From: Sedimentisphaerales bacterium
Lineage (GTDB): Bacteria > Planctomycetota > Phycisphaerae > Sedimentisphaerales > Anaerobacaceae
NCBI GenBank assembly: GCA_016932835.1
Contig: JAFGCD010000087.1
Span: forward strand, 1-50,284
Direction: 5' to 3'
DNA: 50,284 nucleotides
In this document: positions 27,527 through 35,564 of the stretch, piece after piece
How positions within the stretch are numbered: position 1 is the stretch's first letter
Layout of the letters: the number at the start of each line of letters is the position of its first letter
Program-made: the position numbers and the translations under genes
Notes under the pieces: model-generated
What the model saw: the letters and a program-made list of their open reading frames with translations, nothing else
Told to the model about the DNA's origin: nothing
Databases searched by the model: none

Positions 27527-28342
27527 TCAAATCAAGCGTTGCGGGTTCTCCAACTGCTCCACAATCAAATCCATGCATCGCGCCGCGGCGGCCGGATCGA
27601 TTACCCTTTGATCAACGGCCAGCGAAAGCTCTGCAACCTTTCGCATCCGCCCGCCGTCGCCATCAGGAACAATCGCCCTGACCACGTTTCCGGTCGATAG
27701 GATAACGCTGGTCGGCGGCGGCGCGATACCGATGAAAGAATCAATGCCGTAGGCGCCAAGATTGCTCAGGGCTATCGTCTCACCCTCCATATCGCTCAGA
27801 GTCAGCTTATTGTGCCGGGCCTTGTCGGTGAGCAATATATCAAGGCCGGCTATCTCGGCCAGAGTCTTCTTGTCCGCATCCCTTATCACCGGAACGACCA
27901 GGCCATGCGGACTGTTCACGGCAAAACCGACGTTGACCGCCGTCGGGATGACTATGCGATCACCCTCGAACCTGCCGAGCATGATAGGGAATTCGACCGC
28001 CGCCAGTGCGAGGGTGCGAATAAAGAAGGTGTTGCTGGTTATCCTGACGCCCAGTGATTTGCCGAGTTTGCGGCGAAGACCCATCAACTCGGTCATATCG
28101 GCCCTGGATCTGAGGTAGAAACAGGGCTTGTTGCGCTTGGACCTAAGCATCCTTTCGCCGACGAGCTTCTGGATTCTGGTCAGCCGAATCTCTTTCTCTG
28201 CGTGCTTTTCCAAGAACACCCCTGTTTCTCTGCCGCTCACAAGCGGCCCAATCACGTTCGGACCTGTCAGCTCAGCAATAATAGCGTCCAAACGTGCTGT
28301 TTGCAAGCGCCGAAACCGGGCGTCAAAGCGATACTCGAGCAA
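27527..28342 (-). CDS. E2-like acyltransferase core lacking catalytic His
   Basis: A 271-residue protein resembling the catalytic domain of 2-oxoacid dehydrogenase E2 (dihydrolipoamide acyltransferase), with no lipoyl domain and at most a fragment of the E1/E3-binding region. Recognisable parts are LTRIQKLVGERMLRSK, the NVGFAVNSPHGLVVPVIRDA segment, and TIALSNLGAYGIDSF. The active-site motif, normally DHRVxDG, reads DQRVIDP at the C-terminus, so the catalytic histidine is Gln and the Gly is Pro. It is probably not an active acyltransferase, and may be structural or regulatory. The start is uncertain: the frame opens after a stop at 28358 and the only upstream start is TTG at 28342, with the nearest AAAGGAG more than 25 bases away. 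Confidence 0.75.
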   Translation of the reverse strand: MLEYRFDARFRRLQTARLDAIIAELTGPNVIGPLVSGRETGVFLEKHAEKEIRLTRIQKLVGERMLRSKRNKPCFYLRSRADMTELMGLRRKLGKSLGVRITSNTFFIRTLALAAVEFPIMLGRFEGDRIVIPTAVNVGFAVNSPHGLVVPVIRDADKKTLAEIAGLDILLTDKARHNKLTLSDMEGETIALSNLGAYGIDSFIGIAPPPTSVILSTGNVVRAIVPDGDGGRMRKVAELSLAVDQRVIDPAAAARCMDLIVEQLENPQRLI

Positions 28343-28369
28343 TACATAATCGACAGGCTATTCGAGTAT
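28331..28369. repeat. inverted repeat between divergent genes
   Basis: ATACTCGA (28331-28338) and its exact complement TCGAGTAT (28362-28369) are separated by 23 bases. They span the start region of the E2-like gene. This could be an operator for the divergent pair or an mRNA hairpin. Confidence 0.3.
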
Positions 28370-28435
28370 TTTCTCCTTTGTTCCGCCAGGCATGCGAGTT
28401 ATAATCAGCGGAGTAGAGGTTTAAGGAGTTTTGCT

Positions 28436-28963
28436 ATGGCGCTTGTGAATTGTCCGGAATGCGGCAAAGAGATATCAGACAAAGCCCTGATGTGTCCGCA
28501 CTGCGGCTACGCAGCGGGCAAGGTGGGCCTGGCGGGACTGTGCTATGAGTACCGTTCAAAGAGAGAGCTTTTCGGGCTTCCCATGGTGCACATCGTATAT
28601 GGCATGGGGATCGACCCGGTCACGGGCAGGCTGCGCGTGGCCAAAGGCATCATCGCAATCGGCAACATTGCGGTCGGAGGACTGGCTATCGGCGGCGTCT
28701 CGCTCGGAATCCTGAGCCTTGGAGGACTGGCGGCGGGCCTGGCGGTATTCGGAGGCATGGCCGTGGGCCTGCTGGCATTCGGAGGTATGGCGATCGGACT
28801 TATCGCTGTCGGCGGCGGCGCCGTCGGCTATTATGCCCTCGGCGGGGGAGCCTGGGGCAAGCACGCGCTGGGAGGAAATGCGAGCGATCCCGAAGCCGTC
28901 GAATTCTTCAAGCGTTTTCTCGGGTCGTACGTCGAGAAACTCCAGCAAAAATCCGGCTCGTAG
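28436..28963 (+). CDS. zinc-ribbon protein with glycine pentapeptide repeats
   Basis: A 175-residue protein. Residues 1-25 are a zinc ribbon (C6-x2-C9 ... C20-x2-C23). Residues 30-72 form a linker. Residues about 81-147 are a strikingly regular repeat with Gly every five residues: GILSL, GGLAA, GLAVF, GGMAV, GLLAF, GGMAI, GLIAV, GGGAV, GYYAL, GGGAW, GKHAL. Position 4 is almost always Ala or Ser and position 5 is hydrophobic. A charged helical tail closes the protein. The period of five recalls pentapeptide-repeat beta-helices, though the block is hydrophobic enough to sit in a membrane. Function unknown. AAGGAG lies 8 bases before the ATG, and a TATAAT lies at 28400-28405. Confidence 0.8.
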   Translation: MALVNCPECGKEISDKALMCPHCGYAAGKVGLAGLCYEYRSKRELFGLPMVHIVYGMGIDPVTGRLRVAKGIIAIGNIAVGGLAIGGVSLGILSLGGLAAGLAVFGGMAVGLLAFGGMAIGLIAVGGGAVGYYALGGGAWGKHALGGNASDPEAVEFFKRFLGSYVEKLQQKSGS

Positions 28964-28989
28964 CTCGGACTTGCCCGTCCAAAACAGAT

Positions 28990-29535
28990 ATGGAAAAGGC
29001 AAAGGCGAACAACACCGAGAGAAAACGCCGACCTTTGGCAGCGAAGCGGGCAGGCGGAACGGTTATCAATGTTGTCTTCGGTGTAGCGGTACTGGGCCTG
29101 CTGGTGCTGGCGTGCTGGTTTGTCGTCAAGGGGCTTGGTCAGGCAACGAACCAATACACCGGCGCGATGATAGGCGCCAGACGCGACGCTCTTCGCATCG
29201 CGTGCCTGACAAATCTGCGGATTATCGGGCAGAACCTGCAGATATACGCCATGAGTAACGAGGGATTTCCGGAATCCGACGAGGAGCTTCGGCAGTGGAG
29301 CGGCAATTCGAGGATGTTTCGTTGTCCCGACCCGAACGGCGGCGAATATATTTACATTCCCGGTCAGAGCGGCGATATGCCCGGTTCGAACATTATAGTG
29401 TTTGAGCCCAATGCCGTTCACGATGGCTTGTGCTGTGCGTTGCGGCTGGACGGCAAGGTCGAGATGCTGCCCCCCGAGCAACTGCGTCAGGCTATAATCC
29501 AAACGCAGGACAACATGCAGTCTCATCGCAGATAA
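28990..29535 (+). CDS. membrane-anchored pseudopilin-like protein
   Basis: 181 residues: a basic N-terminus, one transmembrane helix (about 24-47), then an extracytoplasmic domain. The segment CLTNLRIIGQNLQIYAMSNEGFPES matches the CxxNLxQIGxxxxMYxxxNxGxxP motif found after the helix in planctomycete DUF1559/pseudopilin-like proteins. The prepilin peptidase site (G-F-T-L-I-E) is missing, so it is probably not processed as a pilin. It follows the zinc-ribbon gene by 26 bases and may share its transcript. Function unknown. Confidence 0.7.
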   Translation: MEKAKANNTERKRRPLAAKRAGGTVINVVFGVAVLGLLVLACWFVVKGLGQATNQYTGAMIGARRDALRIACLTNLRIIGQNLQIYAMSNEGFPESDEELRQWSGNSRMFRCPDPNGGEYIYIPGQSGDMPGSNIIVFEPNAVHDGLCCALRLDGKVEMLPPEQLRQAIIQTQDNMQSHRR

Positions 29536-29580
29536 GGCTTTCGGTCCGCCGGGGACAACGCAGCTATTTGGCAGCGGCGC

Positions 29581-30825
29581 CTATCCGAAAAATATCGTCG
29601 TCAGTGCCCCGGCGCCGGCCACAAAAAAAACAGGGCCCAGCACCCGAAGGATGATCTTCGATAGTGACGTCTCGAAATAGCTCGCCGACAGCGCCAGGCA
29701 CAAATGAACGGGCGTAATAAGCAGGCCGCAGATAAGGCCGGAGAAGGCCAGAACCTCAAGGCCGAGCTTCAGTTCGCCGCCGACGTGCATGAAGGGCATC
29801 AGTAACGGAAAGGTTATCGCCACGGTTCCAAGGGTCAGGCCCGTCAGTGCACCGACGAACATCGGCAGAAAAAACAACAGCAGATACCCCGGAACGCTGA
29901 TATCGCTGAGAAATCGGACCGCCGAATCGACGGCGAGGCCCGCTTCGAGATTCAATTTGAAGACCAGAGCCCCGAAAATGAGTATCACGAAGTCGCCTTC
30001 GAATGCCGCTTTGAAGATAGCGCCCCACCGCCGCGACGGGACCTTGTGGATCAGAAGGAAGATCAGTATTGCCGGCAGCAGGCCTGCCGCGGGCGGCAGA
30101 TTCACTCCCGCATAGAGAGCGGCCACCATTGCGATGGGCCAGAAGGCGTGGGCGAAATCGCGCAGGTCGTGGTGGAATTTTGCCTTGGGCTGTGCCTGCG
30201 AACTCCTGGGCGGAATGCCCCAAAGCAGCAGGAAGACAGCGCCGCCGAGCGTTCCCATAAGCATTATGGCTACATTGTGCGAAATTAAGCTCAAGGCCGA
30301 TACGCCCAGCATACCCTGAATAAAGAGCACGGACGGAAAGAGCGGCCAGATTGTCTCCCACTGGTGACGAAAGAAGAAATTGATCGCCGCGGAGTGCGCC
30401 CTGTCTATGCCGACATGATCGCCCAAGTCGCGGACCATCGGCGCCGAGAGCATGATTCCGCCCGGCGTCGGGAGCATGCCCATCATCATCGGAATCGCCG
30501 CCAGTGCCAGGCGTCGGCTCCTGAACAGGCCGTGCAGGGCCGAGACCAGCCGGGCCGATACGCCTGTCTGCTTCATGGCCAGACCGAGCATATTTACGAG
30601 CAATACCAGCGCCGTCAGCGTGACAAAGAGATAGCCGGTGGTCTGAGTCAACGGCTTGCTGCGCCATTCGTAGGCAACCGCGCCGGCGAACTCGGCGGGG
30701 CTAACCCGCAAGAGAATCGCCAGAGCCACGGCCGCAACGAGCATCGCCCGACCCAGCTTGAGCTTCAGTCGCAGCAGCATCACCAGCAGAACCAACGCCA
30801 TCGCCATTGCAATCAGTGCGTACAT
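29581..30825 (-). CDS. DUF401-family membrane transporter
   Basis: An integral membrane protein of 414 residues with about ten to twelve helices. The DUF401 signature is present: MMMGMLPTPGGIMLSAPMV followed by INFFFRHQWETIWPLFPS. The family belongs to the ion-transporter superfamily, and its substrates are not established (organic acids have been suggested for related families). It lies 38 bases after the hydrazine-synthase-like gene on the same strand, so the two may be cotranscribed. Confidence 0.8.
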   Translation of the reverse strand: MYALIAMAMALVLLVMLLRLKLKLGRAMLVAAVALAILLRVSPAEFAGAVAYEWRSKPLTQTTGYLFVTLTALVLLVNMLGLAMKQTGVSARLVSALHGLFRSRRLALAAIPMMMGMLPTPGGIMLSAPMVRDLGDHVGIDRAHSAAINFFFRHQWETIWPLFPSVLFIQGMLGVSALSLISHNVAIMLMGTLGGAVFLLLWGIPPRSSQAQPKAKFHHDLRDFAHAFWPIAMVAALYAGVNLPPAAGLLPAILIFLLIHKVPSRRWGAIFKAAFEGDFVILIFGALVFKLNLEAGLAVDSAVRFLSDISVPGYLLLFFLPMFVGALTGLTLGTVAITFPLLMPFMHVGGELKLGLEVLAFSGLICGLLITPVHLCLALSASYFETSLSKIILRVLGPVFFVAGAGALTTIFFG

Positions 30826-30863
30826 ATCAGACGGTCCGGAATATCAGAAAGCGATTCAGACGA

Positions 30864-33713
30864 CTACTCGATCAAGAGGCTCGCCCATTGTCGGCGCAAG
30901 TCTCGCAGTTGTGAGGCCTGGTCCTCACTGAAGAAGCCGAGCCTCTGCGCGTACGTATCCATCCAGGTTGCGAGGCGATTGAAACTGTCCCGGTCAAGGC
31001 GGATATCGTAGTGACCTTCGGGACCGGTCAGCAAAGCGAGCAGCTTGCTGTTGGCTGCGGGGCATCGGCCCGGATGAGAATAGTCTTTTTCAAACACAAG
31101 GTTGTGCAGGTCTTTATCGGCAAATTGGAGCAGGTTGTCGTATGACTTGCCCGCGGACAGGTCGAATACGAGGGCCTTCTCGTTGCCGGAATCGCGACTG
31201 TGGCAACCGATGCAGTGCTTATCCAGGATCGGCTGAACGAGGCGGTCGAATCGCAGGGGCCAGGACCCTTCAGGTCCTGGTTTGATTCGCGAAGGCTCTC
31301 GCGTTGCGGCTATGGGTCTGGCACCGGCCGGAGGCGCCAGCTCCCGCGACTCATGACAGCCTATACAGGAAAGGGTCTGGCCCGGCTGGACGTATGTAAG
31401 GGTCCGCATCGTCTGAACAGCAAGGCCTTTGGAATCGAGCGCCTGGAAGAAAACCGGGATTCCCGAGGGGACACGGAAATGCGCCGAGCCGTCCGTTTCA
31501 ACCGGAACAGTCCCCAAAACGAACTTGCCGGGGTCTTCGGCTGAGACGCCGAGCCTCGGCGTATTCATGTGGGGTTGTGTCTTTGGGGGAACTCCGATTA
31601 TCCGCAGGCTCTTGATTGCGCTTCTCTCTACACCAGCCAGGCCTCTATAGACATCCTGTACAAGGAATACTCCCTCCTGTGAACCGTCCCAGTCAACTGT
31701 ATCGGGATGTGCGGGGGGCCTGCTGCGCTGCCGGACGGGCATCGGATACATGCTTGCGATTTCCGGATCGCGATGCAGCAATTCGAGGTTGCCGAAGGCG
31801 TCATAGAGATATATGCCCAATGGAGCGACGGGATTGGTTTCATCGGTGGTGACGAAGCTGTGGGGCGGCAGCGGTTTGTCGCTCCAGGCAACGAGGAAAA
31901 ACTCTTCACTGAGCGGATAAGGATTGGCGTAGTAATGCTCAGGCCAGCCTTCCGTTTCAGGAAAGCAGACTTCGGGGGTCAGTCTCTTGAGCGGCTGTTC
32001 GTATTCGGTCCCCTTAGTGCGATCCAGCAGAACGATGGAGCCTCCCATATTTGAATGGTGAGCGGCGGCGGTAAAGACGAGCTTCTGCGAGTTCGGTACA
32101 GAGCGAGCTTCGAAGACGCACTGGGGCCTGGTGGTAAAGTTGCCATAAACCAGTTGCGGATTAGTCCCGGTCGCGTTTGCGGACCAAAGACTCATAAACG
32201 GCCCGTTGAACCTGTCGATGTAGTCCCATCTCGCATACAGAATTCTCCCGTCCGCAGCCACTGACGGCGTCCATTCGAAGTTCTCAAAGGCTGAGATGGG
32301 TCGGATATTCCCCCCGTTGCCGTCGATTCGATGCAGCGTGAATACGGGCACGGGTCGCCAGTTGTCGCCCCCGCAGCGGACATAGCTGTCGGGCAGGTCG
32401 GCTGTCATAGTGGCCGTTGCGGCGGCCTTGCTGAGTTGGATGGACCGGCCCTTTCGAGTGGAGAGAAACACAATATCGCCGTCCGGCAGGTACCGGGCAT
32501 CGAAATCGTCGTACTTGCCGTGGGTGAGCTTTCGACAGCCGCTGCCGTCGAGGTTCATTTCATATATCTTGTAGAAGACATCTTCCGGAAGTTTGGTCTT
32601 GTCGGCCTTTTGCATGGCGTGGGTCTCGTGGTAGAACCTGCAGTAAGCAAAGACCACCTTCTCGCCGTCGTAGGAAATGTCCGGCCGCAGAAAGCTGCCG
32701 GGCGGCAAGTCCTCCGTCAGGCAGCGAAGGCTCGGCGTTTCTGTCTTGAATCCTTCGAGCAGGTAAATACCTCCGCCCGGGCGCGACCACCAGCCGTAGT
32801 ATTGATCGGACATGTGCGGGAAAGCCGGCGGCGCCCGTTTTACAAACAGAACCGTGTCGAAATCAAGTAGCGGGTTCGCCATCGCCATTTTTCGCACGAT
32901 TGCTCGGGCCTCTATATAGAGCTTTCGCCCGGTCTGCTCGGCCGCATCATCGGCAAGTGCGCCATATCGGCGGTCGATGTCCCGCAGCGTTTGCTCCTGT
33001 TCGGAAACATCGACGCCGTCCTGTCGAAACCGTTCGACGAGCAGTAATCCGCGTTCGACGACTTTGGCCGTCGAATACGACTTTGACGCCGCTCCAACAG
33101 CGTGGGCGACCGACCACTGGCTGACGCTGCTCTGCGTGGCGGATTTTCCGAGGGCTATGTTGTCGTCCCTGTCGACTGCATATATCTCGACTTCGTCGAG
33201 ATGAAAGTAGCTCGTTACGGGCAGTTGAAGGCGAACGTACCTCGCCCCGGCCCCTTCAAGACCGACTGTTAAGGGCTTGCCGTCGGCGTGGCCGTAGAAT
33301 GTCGTTCCGTCATGCCGGTACACCTGCCGGAAATTACCGGCGTCGTCGGAGAGCAAAACGATTATCCGCGAGTTTCTCTCGGCCAATTCGGTGCGATTGA
33401 ACAGGATTATCCTGTCGAGTCTTACAGGCTCTCCAAGATCGATCTGCCACCATGGGTTGCTTTCGTTTTCCGTGTGGAATCCCCACTTGCCGTTTTTGAT
33501 TCCGTCGCATGCCCCGATTGCATCCTGCTGCGGCGTAACTTTCTGAGCGTCAGCGGAAGTTGCGGCATTTCTGAGAGAATCCTGAGTGAGCCAGTCGGCC
33601 TCGATCTGCCCGGCTGTAATGACCGGCGCAGCAGCCTGCACCGAGACGGCGAAGGCAATTGCGGCAAGTATCGCGCCAAATTCACAGCCGATTCGCAGGC
33701 ATGCCTTGCACAT
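30864..33713 (-). CDS. exported discoidin/hydrazine-synthase-alpha-like diheme protein
   Basis: A 949-residue exported protein. A signal peptide (CEFGAILAAIAFAVSVQAAA) is followed by a carbohydrate-binding-like F5/8C (discoidin) domain at about 50-190 (NPWWQIDLGEPVRLDRIILFNR). Then comes a large propeller-like region that resembles the middle domain of the hydrazine synthase alpha subunit (GKYDDFDARYLPDGDIVFLS, HSNMGGSIVLLDR). The C-terminal domain has two haem c motifs, CIGCH at 783-787 and 834-838. Homologues occur widely in planctomycetes that do not do anammox, so a redox role on a surface substrate is more likely than hydrazine synthesis. The start at 33713 is supported by GGGAG about 9 bases upstream. 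Confidence 0.8.
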   Translation of the reverse strand: MCKACLRIGCEFGAILAAIAFAVSVQAAAPVITAGQIEADWLTQDSLRNAATSADAQKVTPQQDAIGACDGIKNGKWGFHTENESNPWWQIDLGEPVRLDRIILFNRTELAERNSRIIVLLSDDAGNFRQVYRHDGTTFYGHADGKPLTVGLEGAGARYVRLQLPVTSYFHLDEVEIYAVDRDDNIALGKSATQSSVSQWSVAHAVGAASKSYSTAKVVERGLLLVERFRQDGVDVSEQEQTLRDIDRRYGALADDAAEQTGRKLYIEARAIVRKMAMANPLLDFDTVLFVKRAPPAFPHMSDQYYGWWSRPGGGIYLLEGFKTETPSLRCLTEDLPPGSFLRPDISYDGEKVVFAYCRFYHETHAMQKADKTKLPEDVFYKIYEMNLDGSGCRKLTHGKYDDFDARYLPDGDIVFLSTRKGRSIQLSKAAATATMTADLPDSYVRCGGDNWRPVPVFTLHRIDGNGGNIRPISAFENFEWTPSVAADGRILYARWDYIDRFNGPFMSLWSANATGTNPQLVYGNFTTRPQCVFEARSVPNSQKLVFTAAAHHSNMGGSIVLLDRTKGTEYEQPLKRLTPEVCFPETEGWPEHYYANPYPLSEEFFLVAWSDKPLPPHSFVTTDETNPVAPLGIYLYDAFGNLELLHRDPEIASMYPMPVRQRSRPPAHPDTVDWDGSQEGVFLVQDVYRGLAGVERSAIKSLRIIGVPPKTQPHMNTPRLGVSAEDPGKFVLGTVPVETDGSAHFRVPSGIPVFFQALDSKGLAVQTMRTLTYVQPGQTLSCIGCHESRELAPPAGARPIAATREPSRIKPGPEGSWPLRFDRLVQPILDKHCIGCHSRDSGNEKALVFDLSAGKSYDNLLQFADKDLHNLVFEKDYSHPGRCPAANSKLLALLTGPEGHYDIRLDRDSFNRLATWMDTYAQRLGFFSEDQASQLRDLRRQWASLLIE

Positions 33714-33950
33714 AGAGATAAACTCCCTTGTTTTCTTTCTGAGATGGTCTTTTCGATGATTCACTGCCCCTATTTTACAAAATTAGCCCTCCTTCGGCAA
33801 GCAGGTTGGAGGCCTTAATAAAGAGCCAGAGACTTGTTGCAAACGCGCATCGAGTTATGTTACCATCGGCGAATGAGGCCTTGCAGCGACACCGGGGCCT
33901 CGGGCGCAAGAAACGGTGACGCAGGCTCAGGTATTCGGAGGTTCTTGGCT

Positions 33951-35297
33951 ATGAGCAAGAGCAATGATAAGACTTCAAGACGTCGATTTCTACGCAGCAG
34001 TATCGCTGCGACGGCGGCCTTTACGATTGTGCCGCGTCATGTCCTTGGCGCCGGGCAGACGGCGCCGAGCGACAAGCTGAATATCGCGTGCATCGGCATC
34101 GGCGGCCAGGGCGGCGCCAGCGTGAACGGCTGCGCCGGCGAGAATATCGTGGCCCTTTGCGACGTGGACGACAGGCGCGCAGGCGGACAGTACGACAGAT
34201 TCCCCAAGGCCAAGAAATACGTCGATTTCCGAAAAATGCTCGACGAGATGGACAAGCAGATCGACGCGGTGACAGTGGCCACCCCAGACCACACTCACGC
34301 GGTAACCGCTATGGACGCTATAAGGCGAGGCAAGCACGTGTATTGCGAGAAGCCATTGGCGCACTCGATATACGAGATTCGCGAACTTATCAAAGCCGCG
34401 CGCAAGCATAAGGTTGTCACCCAGTTGGGCAACCAGGGACATTCGTTCGATACGATCCGCACGTTCTGCGAATGGATATGGGACGGAGCAATAGGCAACG
34501 TAACGGAGGTTCACGCCGCCTGCAGCGCCGATCATTCCAATGCGAGGAATCTCTCGAAACGCGATGAGAAACACGAGGTTCCGCCCGGACTGGATTGGGA
34601 CCTCTGGCTGGGCCCGGCGCAGTTTCGCCCGTATAATCCGATGTACCTGCCGGGGCGATGGAGAGGCTGGATGCCCTTCGGGTCGGGGACTATAGGCGAC
34701 TGGATATGTCACGTTGTTGATCCGGTATTCTGGGCCCTCGATTTGGGCTGGCCCAAGACAGTAACAGCACGGTCCGACGACTACGACCCGAAGGAGCACG
34801 CCGACACGTTCCCGCACGGCTCGGTGATTACGTTCGAATTCGCGGCTAAGGACAAGCGAGGTCCGGTCAAGCTGCTCTGGCACAGCGGCAGAGAACGGAT
34901 TCCGCAGCCGAGCGATCTCGAGCCGGGACGAAAGCCGCCGGAAACCGGGGCCGTCGTCTTTGGAGATAAAGGAACGATAACCTACGGCTCGCACGGCGCC
35001 GGCGGCGTGAGGATTGTCCCCGAAGCGAAGATGAAGGCCTACAAGCAGCCGGAAAAAACGCTGCCCCGCGTCCGAGGCCATCACGCCGATTGGCTCGATG
35101 CAATAAAGAACGGCAAACAGGCCGGCTCGAATTTCGATTACGGCGGACCGCTGACCGAACTCGCCCGGCTCGGCATTATCGCAATGCAATTGCTCGGCCG
35201 GAAGCTCGAATGGGACGGCGAAAATATGCGATTCGCCAACAGCGCCGAGGCGAATCAACTCATAAATCCGCCAAGCCGGAAAGGCTGGGAACTGTAG
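33951..35297 (+). CDS. Tat-exported Gfo/Idh/MocA-family oxidoreductase
   Basis: NAD(P)-dependent sugar dehydrogenase-like enzyme of 448 residues. A twin-arginine signal (SRRRFLRSS, residues 9-17) leads to a cleavage region after RHVLGAG. The Rossmann dinucleotide site is IACIGIGGQGGASV, and the catalytic EKP motif is in GKHVYCEKPLAHS. Tat export implies that it folds with its cofactor in the cytoplasm first. Planctomycetes have many such proteins, thought to oxidise sugars or sugar derivatives in the periplasm. The ATG at 33951 is preferred over a longer frame because it places the RR motif correctly and has GGAGG upstream. Divergent from the hydrazine-synthase-alpha-like gene. Confidence 0.9.
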   Translation: MSKSNDKTSRRRFLRSSIAATAAFTIVPRHVLGAGQTAPSDKLNIACIGIGGQGGASVNGCAGENIVALCDVDDRRAGGQYDRFPKAKKYVDFRKMLDEMDKQIDAVTVATPDHTHAVTAMDAIRRGKHVYCEKPLAHSIYEIRELIKAARKHKVVTQLGNQGHSFDTIRTFCEWIWDGAIGNVTEVHAACSADHSNARNLSKRDEKHEVPPGLDWDLWLGPAQFRPYNPMYLPGRWRGWMPFGSGTIGDWICHVVDPVFWALDLGWPKTVTARSDDYDPKEHADTFPHGSVITFEFAAKDKRGPVKLLWHSGRERIPQPSDLEPGRKPPETGAVVFGDKGTITYGSHGAGGVRIVPEAKMKAYKQPEKTLPRVRGHHADWLDAIKNGKQAGSNFDYGGPLTELARLGIIAMQLLGRKLEWDGENMRFANSAEANQLINPPSRKGWEL

Positions 35298-35564
35298 CAG
35301 ACAAGCCCGATTTGTCCGGTTCGAGCACATAGCCCGAACAGCCATAGAAGTGCGTTTTTTACGCAAGAAAGGCTGAATCCGCCCGGAAATCGATCCGGCC
35401 TGCGGGCTTTTTCTCTTGAGTTCGCCCGTGCGTTTGGTGTATAACTATGCTGTGCGGCGCGACAATCGGAAACAGCAACAGAAAAATGTCCGGATGTCAT
35501 AGCGGTTGATTTGCGCCTCGCCGATAATCAGGAGTGGTTGAGCGTTTCCCATTGGAGGTGAGTT

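Noticed and set aside
30864-33713. Evidence for anammox metabolism
   Set aside because: Only one protein resembles hydrazine synthase alpha. It has an extra discoidin domain, and no beta/gamma subunit or hydrazine dehydrogenase gene is present.
33990-35366. Reverse-strand open frame of 458 codons opposite the Gfo/Idh/MocA gene
   Set aside because: High-GC shadow of a well-identified gene; no family resemblance.
35381-35412. Possible terminator GCCCG...CGGGC followed by TTTTT
   Set aside because: Only a 5-base stem with a 17-base loop. It lies about 90 bases after the Gfo/Idh/MocA gene and is not convincing.
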